Source: an uncultured Lachnospiraceae bacterium
GTDB lineage: Bacteria; Bacillota; Clostridia; Lachnospirales; Lachnospiraceae
Reading direction: 5' to 3'
Length of the DNA stretch: 59,776 bases
Assembly: GCA_910578825.1 (NCBI GenBank)
Contig: CAJTSB010000019.1
Location: 1-59,776 of the forward strand
The translations under genes and the position numbers were made by a program. This document shows, piece by piece, positions 59,740-59,776 of the stretch; within the stretch, counting starts at the first letter, position 1; each line of letters opens with the position of its first letter. A model generated the notes under the pieces. That model searched no databases, was not told the origin of the DNA, and saw nothing but the letters and a program-made list of their open reading frames with translations.

Positions 59740-59776
59740 GTGAATCAAGTCCGCAGGACGCAGATGAACCGTATGT

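Noticed and set aside
1..59776. CRISPR array, transposase, phage genes, rRNA or tRNA
   Set aside because: No regularly spaced repeats, transposase motifs, phage structural genes or cloverleaf/rRNA sequences were seen by eye. A covariance-model search could still find small RNAs.

Overview
The window reads as chromosome of a motile, endospore-forming, anaerobic low-to-mid GC Firmicute, most likely a member of the Lachnospiraceae (Clostridia). The reasons are an uninterrupted sigK, a codY gene directly in front of a single very long flagellar/chemotaxis gene cluster, a monomeric ferredoxin-type [FeFe] hydrogenase, DUF1292, DUF4250 and DUF5662 proteins, and many TTG or GTG starts behind strong GGAGG-type ribosome binding sites. 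No genus is assigned. I saw no rRNA, tRNA, CRISPR array, insertion sequence or prophage.

Left part (1-22.4 kb): mixed housekeeping and accessory genes. It opens with the 3' end of a leucine-rich-repeat surface protein. Next come a CLC-type channel/antiporter of the probable fluoride-exporting subtype, a stand-alone [FeFe] hydrogenase, and a PadR regulator with a DUF2812 membrane protein followed by a NatA/NatB-like ABC exporter. Then come gltX, a UvrD-type helicase, a DUF1292 protein, an HD-GYP c-di-GMP phosphodiesterase, a GlgX-like GH13 protein that has lost its catalytic residues, a tandem 50-bp repeat, a TraX-like membrane protein, a DUF5662 protein and a 58-residue DUF4250 protein. A housekeeping run follows: sigK, comM/yifB, dprA, topA and codY.

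Middle and right part (22.7-57.7 kb): about 35 kb of flagellar and chemotaxis genes all on the plus strand, with overlaps or very short gaps. The order is flgB-flgC-fliE-fliF-fliG-fliH-fliI-fliJ-motE-like-fliK-flgD-TIGR02530-flgE-flbD-motA-motB-fliL-fliM-fliY-cheY-fliO-fliP-fliQ-fliR-flhB-flhA-flhF-flhG-pilZ(ycgR-like)-cheB-cheA-cheW-cheC-cheD-small membrane protein-fliA-fapA-small protein-DUF6115-YceG-like. It encodes the rod and MS-ring start, switch, export apparatus, hook, stator, a c-di-GMP brake, an adaptation/phosphatase set (CheB, CheC, CheD, FliY) and the late sigma factor. Filament genes, cheR and flgM are not in the window. A sigma-A type promoter lies just before flgB, and codY ends about 400 bp upstream, suggesting nutritional control. 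Several hairpins inside the cluster may process or tune the long transcript.

Right end (57.7-59.8 kb): rpsB and tsf, each with a structured 5' leader; rpsB has a near-consensus promoter.

The most unusual items are the catalytically degenerate GlgX-like protein beside a duplicated hairpin element; a FlgD with a surface-protein-like helical module and an Asp-Thr repeat tail; the poorly understood post-fliA block (FapA, 105-aa protein, DUF6115, YceG-like) plus a 96-aa acidic-tailed membrane protein; a PadR promoter with a clear ATATATCG operator; and the rpsB leader RNA candidate. Most of the rest is a well-preserved standard flagellar locus.
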